Of a stretch of DNA of 64,000 nt, positions 32,218 through 44,299 are shown in pieces (position 1 is the stretch's first letter; each line of letters starts with the position of its first letter). The DNA comes from Hemerocallis citrina (lineage: Eukaryota > Streptophyta > Magnoliopsida > Asparagales > Asphodelaceae): NCBI GenBank assembly GCA_017893485.1, contig CM030364.1, positions 39,101,825 through 39,165,824 of the forward strand. The letters run 5' to 3'. The notes beneath the pieces are model-generated. The model was not told the DNA's origin. It did not search any database and saw only the letters and a list, made by a program, of their open reading frames with translations. Made by a program: the position numbers and the translations under genes.

Positions 32218-34435
32218 TGATCTGCACCAAGGGTCTTTCTCCTTTGACCGGATCAATTACGCGCATATTGTCCTCATTCCCAAAATTTTGGGTGCTCACT
32301 CGGTCTCTAATTTTTGGCCTATTAGCCTTCTCTACTTTCAAGATCATAATGAAGGTTCTTTCTAACTGACTAGGTGCTATTATCTCTCCTCTTATTGATT
32401 CTGCTCAATCGGGCTTTATTAAAGATCGCTTTATCCTTGATAGCGTGGCTTCAGCCCAAGAAATTATTTCTGAATGCCATAGAACAAACTCCGAGGGGAT
32501 TTTGTTAAAATTAGATTTTCAAAAAGCATATGATAATGTCAGCTGGGATTTCCTCTTCGAGATCCTTATTAATCGAGGCTTCGATCCTAAGTGGATTGCC
32601 TGGATTAAATCCGGTCTATTCTCCAGTACATCTTCCATCCTTATCAATGGATCGGAAGGCCATAAATTCAAAGTTAAGTGTGGCCTTTGGCAAGGCGACC
32701 CTATTTCTCCCATTTTATTCTCTCTTGTTACCAACGTATTCAGTAAGTTACTCCGTAATGCTTGGGATGCTCATGTTATCAAAGGGCTCGGTGGCTCTCA
32801 GAGCTTCCGAGGTGTCCTTAACCTTCAATATGCCGATGACACCATTATCTTTGCCAAACCAAATGGGTGTTCCCTTCGGAACCTAAAGCTTCTTCTTTAT
32901 ATCTTTGAAAGAGCTTCAGACATATCTATCAACTTTCAAAAATCATCGGTTCTTTGGCTGGGGGGATCCCACAATCGGCAAGCTGAAATAGCCCAATTCT
33001 TCAATTGCGCCTCAGCCTCTTTCCCCATTCAGTATCTTGGTATTCCCTTGAGATGGAGAAAGTTGCATAAAACCGACTGGATGCCGATGATAGAAAAAGT
33101 TGAATATAGACTTAACCATTGGTCTGGGAAGCAGCTCTCTCGAGGGGGTAGATTAATTCTTGTTAACTCGGTCCTATCCTCTGTTCCTCTATATACGATG
33201 TCTTTCTTTTACGCTCCCTCTTGGGTTATCAAGAGGATTGATCAAATTAGAAGGAACTTCTTCTGGTTATGTGCTGATACTTATAGAGCTGGCACTCACC
33301 TCTGCAATTGAAAGTTGATCTGCACTTCCAAGGCTGCAGGCAGTTTAGGGGTTCATGACCTCAGAAATCAAAATCTAGCCCTTCTGGGCAAATGGTTATG
33401 GAGAATATTGAAAGAGGATCAATTGCCTTGGGCCTGCATTATTATTCTTAATTTTTTCGCTCGGCGAAGGGTTTGGGATTTCCCCCTACCTTTCCCGTAA
33501 GGCCTCTCCCTTTTGGAAGGGAGTTTAGAAAGTAGTCGCTTCTTTTCAATGTGGTATCTTCCATGAGTCCTCATATGGTTCCAAGACCAAATTCTGGTCC
33601 GACCTCTGGATCGGTAACACCATGCTGGCGTCTGCCTTCCCCTCCCTCTACCGAATAGCCTCCAACCATTATGCCATTATGGCGGATTAAGTTACTGTTA
33701 CCATAAGCTTTGGATCATACCTTTTAGCAGTGATCTCCTATTTCTTTAGTTTCGGATTTCAATTGTCTGCTATTATGCTTAAACAATTATTCCTGGCTTT
33801 CTAAAAAAGATTTTAAATGGCGTTGGACCAGCTCTGGTACCTATTCTGTTAAATCTTTTTATAATTTCCTTAATTTTCGTGGTGTCAACTCTCAGTTTGC
33901 TAATTTTATCTGGAGTAGTTGTGCCCCACTTAAGGTCAAAATCCTCACTTGGCTTGCCCTTCACAATAAACTTCTTACCGTAGAGGTGCTTAATAAAATG
34001 AACCTTGCCTGAGGGCAACTTTGCTCTTTGTGTTCCTTTGAGTTTGAAGACGCCAATCACCTTTTTTTGCAGTACAATTTCATTCGCCAATTGTGGAAGA
34101 TATGCACTTTGTCTTGGCAAATTCCCTCTATCCCAACCTATTTCTCGTCCTGCTGGAAAACTCATTTAGTGAAGAAAAACTTTCGCATTTCGTGGGTCCT
34201 CTCCATCATGACTATCATTTGGGTTATTTGGTCTGAAAGGAATAAGAGGATTTTCACTCAAACCTCATCTACGATCGATTCTATAATTGATGAGTTTTTA
34301 TTTTTCGCCAAATTTTGGCCATGCACTTTAAATCAGGATAAAGTGGTAGCTTTACATCTTTATCGCCTGGATGAGGCAGTTCTTAACTTACGTTCACATA
34401 ACACTACCTTGCCTAATCTCTTTTTGTTTGTTTAA
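32218..34435 (+). pseudogene. LINE family A ORF2 remnant, copy 2
   Basis: The reverse transcriptase core is open from about 32365 to 33311: SAQSGFIKDRFI, LLKLDFQKAYDNVSWDF, GLWQGDPISPILF (the usual GLRQG has W), LQYADDTIIF with YADD intact, FPIQYLGIPL, and GGRLILVNSV. A TGA at 33309-33311 and later frame changes break the thumb and C-terminal zinc region. That region continues in pieces to 34435 (CSFEFEDANHLF, WVIWSERNKRIF). Endonuclease and ORF1 are missing. It is non-functional, and related to the copy at 6877-9195. Confidence 0.85.
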
Positions 34436-35220
34436 TTTTCCTTTTCTCTTCTTCATTGCAGACCTGAGGTGTTTGTTGGGCTCTTCCCCCCCTCTTCTGA
34501 GGATTTAGGGATTGGCTCGTTTGAGGTGGCTCATCCTCAGTGAGCTACTTTTTTCTTTTGGTTAACTTTAAGTTGTCTCTTTCTTTTTGGGGGGCTTTTG
34601 TTTTTGTTGTTCAGCTTGTTACTATTCCTCTTAGTGATGTTTTGCTACCACTGGTCTCGGCAGCTGGCTTTGTTACTTTTCCGATGTATTTACTACTGGC
34701 ATGTACCTTTTGTTGTTGACTTTTGTTATTATGTTCTCCCTTGCTGTTCTATAGCTTGGCTTTGCTTTGTGTGTTGTTGGATTCAGGCTTCTTTATAATG
34801 TTAAGTTCGCAGCCGTTGTCTGCAGCTGACTTTGATTACTCATCTGATGTATTTTGTGCTCACAATTAGCACTCATTACGGTTACTTGGTGATATCTTCA
34901 CCCTAGCTGTTTTTAGCTTGGCTTTTCTTTGTTTGTAGTCTGCTTCAGGCAGATACCCTTGCTGTTGCTATCCAGGGACTTCTTTATCTTGCCTTGGTAG
35001 TGCTAGCACTTATCACTTGTTGTGATACTGGTTACTATGTTCTCCCCAGCTGTCTCCGTAGATTGACTTTGCTCTGTGTGTTGTTTGCATCAGATTTCTT
35101 TGTGTTGTTGTTGCAACTGTTATCTGTAGCTGGCTTTGGTTGCATTGCAAATGTATTTATTTGTTGGGTTTTAGCACTTGTTGCTGATGAGTGGTTTTAA
35201 GTACACCCTAGCTGTTTATT
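32218..35220 (+). mobile_element. 5'-truncated L1-type LINE, family A, copy 2
   Basis: The sequence changes from hAT remnant to LINE ORF2 at about 32218 (CTGCACCAAGGGTC..., encoding DLHQGSFSFDRI). It matches the family-A LINE at 5897-9212 closely at the protein level. The ORF2 remnant reaches 34435. The following T/G-rich 3' UTR has loose internal repeats (around AGCTTGGCTTTGC and TTTGTGTGTTGTT at 34740-34790 and 35045-35110). No A-tail or target duplication was found, so the 3' end is uncertain; a Tekay-like LTR follows. Confidence 0.8.
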
Positions 35221-35229
35221 TGTTTAGCT

Positions 35230-37462
35230 AGGGAGTCATAGCTTTCCAAAACATTCGGAATTTTGTAATTCCAGTTTGTGTCTTGAAAGTTATAATTTTC
35301 TAAAGACTGGGGCAGATCCAATCTTGATTGAGACCATGTTGTTAAATGAAGCAATTTTGTTCTGTTTGTACACCTAATAGAAATTGGTGATTTTGAGGAT
35401 TTTATTGATTGAATATGAGGATGTGTTCAACTAGAAAGTTGTAGTAGACACTCCTACCTTTTTTATAGAATTCTGAATCGAGTAATTCCAATGAGTGAGC
35501 AAATTTTTATGCTATTGGAGAAGTGCAACAAGTGCAGGAAGGAATGTACAACTGAGAGTGTATGAGGTTTTTATAGTACCAAGATGATTGAATTTAAGGA
35601 AATGGTTAACTGGAGAGTTGTAGCCTAGGGCCTTAGCTTCCCAAAATGGGTAGTATCAAGCAATTCCGAATTATATATTGGAAGTTATGGATTTCGCAAG
35701 TTTAGCAACCGGCTGTCCTGATCGACTCCAAGCTTGTGTTGAATTGGGAAATTGAGGAATTTGAGGATATTGTCTTCTAGGGGATTGCATTAAAGTCTCC
35801 TACCTTTCTAGAAAGCCTGGTTTTGTTGGATTCTGATGAGAGTCACTTGAGTCGCGGCAAGTGGTATTTGCTTGAACTGCTTACGATTGGAAGATTGATG
35901 AGGAATTCTCTGCATACTGCAGTGTGGTGATCATGAGGTATTAAGTTTAAGATGTTTTAAGCACCTCATTTGGGACTCAGACAAGTTTCCTGTGCTTAGT
36001 ACTCATGGTGGACACATGAGTGAGTTGAGAAGATAGCTATATGGTTGATTGTGATTGGGTGTCTTGATGCCCGAGTCTGTCAATGGTTAAGTATTGGTGT
36101 TTGCATATGTTTACCTTCATTCACAATTTTTATGCATCTTTTGGGCATTGTTGGACTACTCGCTGAGAGTCACGGGCCGGGGTTATGGTCGAGGACCCAT
36201 GAAGGTATTGGAAATCGGTGAATGTTGATTCACCATGATTATTTATTTTGACAAGACCAGTCAGGCTCAGCATCGGTTGATACGACACCGTGTATGATTG
36301 AGTAATAACATGTTTTTCAGTAAACTGCATTGATTAGGTTTTCTTTATTGTTTGCTTGAAGACCGAATTGGTGTTAGGGGTGATTCCCTATAATTCGTCT
36401 CGTTCTAAGAGTTAGCACTAGGCGGTGATAACCAGGGTTGCCTCTTCCTGTCATTAGGGATACGTGTTGTGGTGTATATCTCGCACTGTTGATTCCTGAA
36501 GTGCCGTGGTAAGAACGGGAGCTTCGTGTCAATTAAGGGGTTTTAGACCTTCGAGGCCGTCATGTTCTTATGTTGTGTGGACACAAACGGACCATGAGGC
36601 TCTTGTCCCATGGATCTTCGGTGCCATAGATATGCAGTTGTATATTTATAAATTCGTCACATGCATTTGGTATGATTCGATTTGGGGCATTAGTGGCAAC
36701 AAGAACCACTGTATTTGTATTTAGCAGCAATAATTACAAGATTACCAGCCACGATTGTATCTATCAGGAACGGGAAGAGTACAATAGTAGAATGCATTGC
36801 ATAGCGAGGGTTCGAATCCCTGAAACTGGAGAAACGACTTGATCTGGGGCACATGTAGTATGGGATGCATGCGTATCCCAGAGTCTTGCTGACAGTAGAT
36901 TAAGCGCATCCATTTTGTACTCTGTATTATGCATTAGACTTCAGGTCAAGGCATACACGAACACTAGGAAATTAGGATGCACATTTCTTTTTTCATTCAA
37001 GATGATTTGTGGGTGTGCAAGTTGGTGATAGCTGTTTTCTTATCAGCATTGCATCAGTAGAATTGCTGACGTACCCCACTCTTTAAGTACCGGTCCTACT
37101 AGACAAGCAGGTGTAGAAATAATCAGAGTCGCGCAGCGGAAGACTCAAGCCGAGGGGTAAGTCCTAGAAAGACAGATTGGCCACCCAGTGGAGTTTCGGC
37201 AGTGACCCGTTGATCACCATTCCGGAAGATAGCTGATGGCTTCGCAGAGGAGTCTAATCATTTGTAAACAGTTTTAATAAGTTTATGTAATTTGTATTCC
37301 TTGTTCAAGAACAAGATAAGGGTTGTAATTATTGATGTAATGATCTTATTTGGCAATAAAAGTTTTTAAATTTATGTGATATTTACTGTGTTGAGATGCA
37401 TTTGAAGGCAAAGATTCTGGTTGTATCACGGATGTCCGGTAATGGGGATCCGGGGCGTTACA
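35230..37462 (+). mobile_element. Tekay-like (chromovirus) LTR, plus strand
   Basis: The 3' border is sharp: ATCCGGGGCGTTACA ends at 37462, the usual end of Tekay-type LTRs. Landmarks before it are CCCACTCTTTAAGTACCGG near 37075, a U5-like T-rich tract with TTTGTATTCCTTGTTC, and GTAGTATGGGATGCAT at 36855-36870, shared with the minus-strand LTR near 19160-19200. There is no coding sequence. No PBS follows, so it is a 3' or solo LTR. The 5' border could not be fixed; the region from 35230 has the tone of LTR sequence. Confidence 0.5.
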
Positions 37463-37930
37463 TCGAAATGGGCAAGCATTTGATCTACGTTCTCTCCTGG
37501 CAACATACGAAAAACATCAAACTTATAAAAACATAAATTTACTTTAGCTTTTACCTCAGATGCGGTTCCATCATGCCGTTTCAGCATATTGTTCCAAATT
37601 TCGTATGCCGTCATGCAATTTCGCCCACATTGCATAATTCTTCATTGTTCAATCCTGCATAAAGAGCCGTCATAGCTTTGGAATATGCAGTTTTTAGTGG
37701 TAGCTCTACTTTTAAGAAAGCATTCTTTCCATTGCTGACCGGAATTTCTGTTTTGTTTATGCACACATTTCATACTTCTTCTCCAAGCATCTGTAAAAAA
37801 TGAGACATGCAAACTTTCCAAACATCATAGCATTTTCCATCAAAATATGGTAAGCGTGTTAGACTTGCCCCATTGGAGATGAATGGCTCCGATGGGTACA
37901 CGTTTTCGGGAGGAGGGATTTTGGCCATTG
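37463..37930 (-). pseudogene. Copia gag fragment
   Basis: On the minus strand from the ATG near 37928 the frame reads MAKIPPPENVYPSEPF, then LPYFDGKCYDVWKVCMSHFL, a DUF4219-like start. After broken codons, 37635-37463 gives AYEIWNNMLKRHDGTASEVK and LCFYKFDVFRMLPGENVDQM, the UBN2-type gag core. Stops and a frame change lie between. It is cut off exactly at the Tekay-like LTR end, so the LTR insertion or a deletion removed the rest. Confidence 0.7.
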
Positions 37931-37959
37931 GACCTTTTGCTTAAGCTTTTAAGCTTTTA

Positions 37960-38315
37960 GTAATGCCTTGGACATTTCACAGGGAGATAGAAAACTCATG
38001 CACATGCTTGAAAAGTTTTTGGAGGTCTTTGCACTGAATGTTGAGAAAGAGATTAGAGAAAAACAAGTTAAGCATCAACTTGTTGATACTAGTCAAGTTG
38101 GATCTAGTAATGCAACCCTACTATTGTCTCAAATTCCTGAGGCTTCAATACGGGATCCTGACAGACTAGTCAAAACTAAGGGTCGTCCAAAGAAGGTTTC
38201 TAGATACATCTCAGGATTGGAAGAATCACAATAGAGAAATAATGGGAAAAAGAGACGCACTTGTGAAAAATGTGGAGAGAAGGGTCAATATAGTACCAGT
38301 TGTAAGGGTAAAGAA
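37960..38315 (+). pseudogene. FAR1-related / Mutator-like transposase C-terminal fragment
   Basis: The frame reads ALNVEKEIREKQVKHQ, then IRDPDRLVKTKGRPKKVS, a TAG at 38232-38234, and KKRRTCEKCGEKGQYSTSC. The KTKGRPK box followed by a small CX2C..C knuckle is the usual tail of FAR1/FHY3-like and MULE proteins. Here the knuckle His is replaced by Gln. The catalytic DDE domain and SWIM zinc finger are not present. I infer the debris of a MULE; a decayed FAR1-related host gene is the alternative. Confidence 0.5.
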
Positions 38316-39363
38316 AATGACAGTACGACTGCACCTCGGGTAATAATTAGTTTTAATAGAGTTAGTTTCATGCTTATATTATTTAGTTTTTTTCAATGCT
38401 CATAATGATACACTACTAAGATATTTAGGTGTTTCAATGACAGGAAGAAGTGAATCAAGGCAATGAAGGCAATCAAGGCCATGAAGAGTAGAGTTACATA
38501 GAATGGTGTTGATGCTGCATATTGGGATAGATGATCTTTTTATATAGGGATAGATGATCTTTTTTTCTTTTTCCTTTTTCTTTTTGTCATGGCTACATCA
38601 GCTATATACTCAGTTTATTTGTTTCGTTTGAATTCTGTTTATTTTTATACTATCAAACTTAAGAACAACTTCTTATTTGTTTCTTTGGATCGACGACTAA
38701 TTACTGAGCTCCCTTTTTTGATATCTCTATTTATAAATGTGATAGTATCAGTTTGTTATGTTAGGATTTCTGTAGTTATGTTTTTGAAATTGTTTTACCC
38801 TGCATGATTTTCAGGCTTAGAGAAAAAAATGTAATGGTCCTACTGTTAAAAGGCGAGTTGAAATCCTTAATGAAGGTAAACCATCTATAGCAACATACAG
38901 AGTATTACTCTATGTTGCTAAAGATTCATGTTTTTGATTGGTAGAACATGTTGAAATAGTACTCTCTTTCTTGGGCTATTCAGGCATCTCCATAGAAGTT
39001 TGATCCTTGATGATCACGATATCGAGATAAATATTGAATCTGTCTGCTCTGTAAGAAGCTATTCAGGCATCTCCATAGAAGTCCAGTGTCATCTGAATTC
39101 TCTTGAGAGCATCTTATCAGCTGCTCCAAAACCTTCTACTGATTGTTGTAGTAGTGTTTCAAAAATTTGATCCATGCTTGATGAAGGTAATAGGAAATTC
39201 AGTAAGTGGCTCAAATGATGGATGCTATACAACCAGCAAGGCATCTTCAAACACCTTGAATTTTGATGCTCTTTACTTGTGTGTCGAACTTCTTGCTTTG
39301 TGTAGAGATTTAGCAGTGATTGTTGAAGAGCTCTTTTGATTTATTAGTGGTTTTACTAATGCC
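38316..39363. other. Unassigned stretch between the MULE-like and Ca2+-ATPase fragments
   Basis: A/T-rich. A 25-base direct repeat (GCTATTCAGGCATCTCCATA...) occurs at 38976 and again at 39057. The frame at 39103-39339 is 78 codons without a recognisable domain. No gene is claimed. Confidence 0.4.
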
Positions 39364-39591
39364 TATGAAGGATGGTATGACGGAGGGAGCATTGCTTGAG
39401 TCGTTATTCTTGTTATACTTGTTACAGCTATCAGTAATTATAAACAGTCACTTTAGTTGCAAAATGAGGAGAAGAGGAATATACACCTAAAGGTCGTCAG
39501 AGGTGGTAGGCGAATGGCGGCTCCTATATTTGATCTTGTTGGTGATATTGTTCCTCTCAAAATTGGTGATCAGGTCCATGCTGATGAAGGC
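39364..39591 (+). pseudogene. Captured fragment of an autoinhibited P-type Ca2+-ATPase (ACA8/ACA10 type)
   Basis: One unbroken frame of 76 codons reads YEGWYDGGSIA, stop, VVILVILVTAISNYKQSL, stop, LQNEEKRNIHLKVVRGGRR, MAAPIFDLVGDIVPLKIGDQ, VHADEG. This matches the stretch of plant type IIB Ca2+-ATPases from just before the second membrane helix into the actuator domain (GDIVPLKIGDQ). Two stops (39397-39399 and 39454-39456) and small gaps show it is dead. Nothing else of the roughly 1000-residue pump is nearby. It starts and ends abruptly about 1 kb from MULE-like sequence, which suggests capture of a gene piece by a transposon. Confidence 0.85.
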
Positions 39592-40546
39592 AGGCGGTAT
39601 ATCGCAACTTGTTGGTTATTTTTTTAATTCAAATTTACTTTAATCTTAGTACTGAGTGCCTATAGTTTCAATTGTAACAGTAAATTAAGGAGGTCTGATA
39701 ATGCAAAAACTGGACAATGTGAACCAAGTGAGGATTCGTTCGAGATTGAAGACATAAATTTACCAATCAATTCACATGAAGATAGTGTTATTGTGAATCA
39801 AAACCAGGGGTCCCTATGAAGATTGTCTCTTGGGAGGCCAATGCGATGAAGGGCAGCTGAGAAGGCTAGTTCGTACAAGGAGTTACCAGTCAATGTCAAA
39901 CTGAGAAGAGCTGCTTGAGTGCACCAAATTTGAAGCTAAACTATCATTGACGATTTTTGTTTGTCTGTAACTGATGTTGTATCATGCATTGGTGATATTG
40001 TATTGTCTTTGTATCTCTAGATCATAGTATTGGGTCGAGCTGTTTTCACTTTTAGAACAATGATGCAATGGGGAGACAATCTGATGGACGTAAAAGTATT
40101 TGTTGGATTCCATTTAGTTGCAAATACATACAGTAAATTTGTATTTTTCTTTGAAGTAGTTGGTAAGCTCAGTGGTTATTTGAAGATGTACTGTTATTAG
40201 ATGATATTTGAAGAGGGGAAAGAGAATGTTTGGTTCCTCTAAATGATATAGAGGGGTTCTTAAACGACATGATGTTTTTAAGATATACAGAGATGGTCTG
40301 GTTCATTTACTTTATGCAGAGGGGAAAGAGAAAACATTTAGTTTGATTCTGAATTATTACATTTGTATCATAGTCAAATTCATTGTAACTCCTATACTAA
40401 TGCATCTCCAACTATCATAGTTGAAGTTACAAGTACAGCTACCAGACAATCCATACTCGAGTAACATAAGTTAGACAATTCAGACCCCGGAGTAACGGAA
40501 ATTTGTTTCGCTAAAGATGGAGCTACCTATGACCCCAGCAATGTTA
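39592..40546. other. Unassigned A/T-rich stretch
   Basis: No ORF or known element. The segment 39690-39840 has a short acidic frame (SEDSFEIEDINLPINSHEDS) that may be further gene-fragment debris. Confidence 0.35.
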
Positions 40547-40551
40547 GGGTT

Positions 40552-41260
40552 TCTACCGAAAGCCTCTCTTAGGATCTTGTTGAGTTATTCGATGCAATCA
40601 ACACAAACCACCAAGCACATATGAGATCATACCAAACACACCAAAGCACACACAAGTTTGTTCCGGTTGGGGCTTTCGCCTTAATTCGGGAGAAAAGAAA
40701 TCCAAGATGTTATTCAACTAGAAAAGATACAAGAATATTACAATTCTCACCACGACCCTCTCTCAAGCCTCACCAGCAAGTACTAGTTGTTTACAGTTAG
40801 AGAATCACTCAATCTCTCATTCAATGAAGTACTCTCTCTTGGCTCTCAATGAAGGCTAATAACAACAATATATAAAGATCTAGAGAAACCCTAGTTTGAT
40901 ATCTTGATACAATAGCCTTTGGATATACCTGAAGAGATAACCTTACGATAAGAGCCGTCAGATCTGACTTGAAGAACAAGTTGGGCTTTTCACGAATCAC
41001 CAAGACCCGACCCAAATTATCCATCAGTGCCGCGCGCGGTCGATCGGACCACAAGGTCGGTCGACCGTCCCCCTCTCGGGAACTTCTGCAGAGTTGGGCG
41101 GTTGACTGCACCCCATGTACGGTCGACCGCACCGCAACTCCATTCACTGCTACAGTTGTAGACTATTTCCCTTGCTTCCACTCCGTCTCCGATCGTCTCG
41201 ATTCCTCCATTATCTCATCGTCTTCTTATCCAACATAGTATGCAAGACATAAACCCAACA
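40552..41260 (-). mobile_element. Copia solo LTR with GGTCGACC palindromes (copy 2)
   Basis: 709 bp bounded on the plus strand by TGTTAGGGTTTC (40552) and ACCCAACA (41260), i.e. TGTTGGGT...CCTAACA on the minus strand. AGCAA is duplicated on both sides (40547-40551 and 41261-41265), which makes this a complete solo LTR. A TATATAAAG near 40870, minus-strand polarity of copy 3 and close similarity to 1-532 support a family. The block at 41035-41135 has several GGTCGACCG-like palindromes. A minus-strand frame (40821-41147) is LTR sequence, not a gene. Confidence 0.88.
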
Positions 41261-41265
41261 AGCAA

Positions 41266-42214
41266 ATCTAGCAAATCCAGACAACATTGGGATGCAATCT
41301 TCCTTTTTTGCTGAAAAACCCACGATCGTGGTCTGTCAGAAGTACATAACTTTGAATTTTAGGACAGTTTCACTCAGCAAATGTACTCAACATATTTCAT
41401 CACAAGCTGTGTAGTGAATTTCAGTATTTGTTAAAGAGAACAAACAAAATAAAGATATAAACTGAAATTTTAATGTTGGCAAGTATATTAGCTTCATCAT
41501 AACCAAGAAAAGGATATTCCTATACTAGCTGGTACAGTCATTGCCTGATATTTTTCTACTTCCCACATCAATGTTGCCAGCATTTTTCACAAGTTAACAA
41601 CAGTATGAATCAACACAACACACACACAATCAGTTATACAGTAACCATGAACTTATAGATTTACCCTGGGTTGGATTAATCACTATTAAGATGGGAACCA
41701 TTCCTCTTCCAGAAACCCCAATTCTAGGAATGCCAAATTGACAAAACATCTAAGCTCTAACTTTTAGGTTCACCGTCCGTCTGGAATTCATAGCCAGCAC
41801 ATGCAAAGTGTGATTTTACCAATGCAAGTGCCTTTGAATGGTGAGATATCGTGTTCTTTTACTCCTTCGGCATCTCAGCATATCTGCAATTGTTCATCAA
41901 TCCACACATTTCTTTCTAATCAAAATTATACATGCAAGAGAAGTTTAATTAGTTCCAAACTGGAAAAGAATCATATGTTAGTTCATATTCATCCGGTTGA
42001 AAAACTGGATCCCAACCAAAGTCTGTGGGACCCCCTCCTATTCCGTCTTTCCCTACTACAAAGTGACACGACACTGAATTATGTTATTATATTTGTTTCA
42101 GATACAAAATAATGTGATTATATAATGAGATGAAATGTAAAAAGAAAAATTTGTAGTAGAAACTTTCTGATGAATCAACCATACTGTCAATTATGTGATT
42201 AATTTCTTAACATG
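41266..42214. other. Unassigned intergenic stretch
   Basis: A/T-rich with no domain-bearing frame. The open frame at 41801-42112 shows no known motif. Nothing else is seen. Confidence 0.4.
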
Positions 42215-42482
42215 CCCTATTTTTGAGTATCAAGACACTAAAGAGTAAATGTGAACACAATCACAGTTAATAAAAAGAACATTCTAAAGAGAGTTCCTTG
42301 ATAACTTAAAGACACTTCATTCAAACTATAAACTACACTTGATAACTTCCCTATTTTTGAGTATCAAGACACTAAAGAGTAAACGTGAACACAATCACAG
42401 TTAATAAAAAGAACAGTCTAAAGAGAGTTCATTGATAACTTGAAGACACTTCATTCAAACTATGAACTACGCTTGATAACTT
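42215..42482. repeat. 134-bp tandem duplication (two copies)
   Basis: Copies 42215-42348 and 42349-42482 begin CCCTATTTTTGAGTATCAAG and differ at only a few positions. There is no coding content. Confidence 0.93.
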
Positions 42483-42587
42483 AATAATTAATCAGCTCAT
42501 TGATAAGTAAAGACAATCCTTCTTTACCTATTTTTTGCCTTTTAATAACTTGATCAACCAATAAGTGTATCAATTAGCCTTGTAATT

Positions 42588-42600
42588 AGACTAATAAAAA
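42588..42600. repeat. Left target-site duplication of LINE C
   Basis: AGACTAATAAAAA here is repeated at 55449-55461 after the LINE C A-tail. Because it is A-rich, one or two bases at the edge are ambiguous. Confidence 0.8.
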
Positions 42601-42639
42601 AGATAGATAGATAGATAGGAAAACCAAAGGAGATGCAAG

Positions 42640-44299
42640 CGATGCAAGGGTTCCATAGGAAAGCAGCAGGTTTCGATCGTCAACGAGCAATGCCCAAGAG
42701 GAGAAGAGATGATGAAGGAATCCGTCGAGAGGATCTCAGGGGACTCTTCAGGCTCACCCATTGGAAGAGGTAGAGTTGCAACGAGGGAGTATAGACCTGG
42801 CCATATAGGGGGGTCAAAGATTTTTTCTCCTTACCGTAGGGATAGAAGCCCTGGGGTTCAAGAACAGGCTCGTCCCAAAAAGACGGAGGGGTAGAGAGGT
42901 TCTTATAGAGGGCCGAAGGTCTTCAACAAGTCTTTCGTTGAGGTTCTCAGAGGGAGGACTGAGATGAATACTCCCAGAGTAGGGGAGTGTAGGACTTGGG
43001 CGGCGTCAGAGCTAGGTTGTATCAAGAACAAAGAAGATGAAGAAGGTGAATGGGTCCTTTACAAACCGAAGAGAGTGAAAAAGGCCGAGCGAAGAGCAGA
43101 GAAGTTGGGCTCTTCCTTGTCGAAGGAGCCTACGAGGTCGACGAAACTACCTCAATGCCATAAATGTGCTGAACAGGATCACAATATCCATGATTGTGTC
43201 AACGAGTGGTTTTGTTACGTTTGTAACAAAAGGGGTCATATCTCAAAAGCTTTCCCTAATGCCAAGAATCTTGGCAGTGCTCAGATGTAGTAACAAAACT
43301 CGAAGGCGATGGCAAAGGAGGAAGCTTCTGTGAGGGTGGTCACAGCTTCAAAAGAAAGCAATGATGGGGAAAGTCGGATCATTAAGGCTTTCATTACCCC
43401 TACTCCGATGATGGAAGAGATTGAGAGACGCTTTGAGAAGTATGTGATGATCAAAATTCATTCAAGAAACCCAACGATTGCAGCTATCTCCGAAGTCGGA
43501 GTGGATGATTCAGAAGATCAAGCAAGACGTTATGATGGAACATTGTAACAACAAAGATCGACTTAAAGAGGTTCTACAGTTGGGGGGGATTGAGGGGGAT
43601 GACTTCTATGTCACCTTCAGTAGGTGGACGAGAGGATTTGGCGCTCTAAAGGTGAACCAGTTACCGTCAGTTTGGATTAGACTTTTCAACCTACCATTCT
43701 AGTGTTGGGTTAGTAAGGGATTCCACAATCTGGTGAGTGGCTTTAGACATCTCATTGCCATTGATCAGAATACCAATCTGCAATCAAGACGGGAATATGC
43801 TAGAATTCAAATAGGTATTGAGAATTAGGCATTAATTCCATCCATCAGCCAAGTTATGTATAAAGATCAATGTCATGAAGTTAAGGTGATCGTTGAAATG
43901 AAGAAACAGGTATCTTTTAGGGGATCGCCGGAGTATTCTAGGTCGACTTCAGATGGACGGTCGAAGATGAAGGAGCGGGAGGTAGAATACACAATCCATC
44001 CGTCTGTCGTGGCGCCAACAGGTCTTATCCATCCATCTTTGATTCACGCAGGCTCTAAAGGCAAGGAAAAGGGACCGTTGGATCTATTCCGTACAATACA
44101 GCAAATAGGGGATCGATGTGACACAGGGGATTTAAAGAAATTAAGCAATGTCGAACCACTCGTTCTGACGAAGGTTTTCGGGGAATGGTCATGTGTCAGG
44201 GTAGGGGTTGTTGAGACGTTACGGACGTCAGGAACACGTGGGTTGGAGACGAAGACAGGTACGATCGGCATGGAGAGTTATGGGGAGCAACATGGGAGC
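42640..44299 (+). pseudogene. LINE C ORF1, 5' part
   Basis: A basic N-terminus (MPKRRRDDEGIRRED) with stops, then at 42964-43290 a frame with two CCHC knuckles. The first is intact (CHKCAEQDHNIHDC); the second has lost its last Cys (CYVCNKRGHISKAF). A DUF4283-like region follows in two frames (KAFITPTPMMEEIERRF..., DFYVTFSRWTRGFGAL, VNQLPSVWIRLFNLPF). The variable linker is cut at 44299 by element 2. The role is LINE RNA binding; it is not functional. Confidence 0.85.

Noticed and set aside
36790..36840. A tRNA-like GAGGGTTCGAATCCCT (B box)
   Set aside because: No A box, no cloverleaf and no acceptor pairing; it lies in the Tekay-like LTR.
42225..42482. CRISPR-like repeats
   Set aside because: These are just two tandem copies of a 134-bp unit in plant DNA; no short repeat/spacer pattern is present anywhere in the window.
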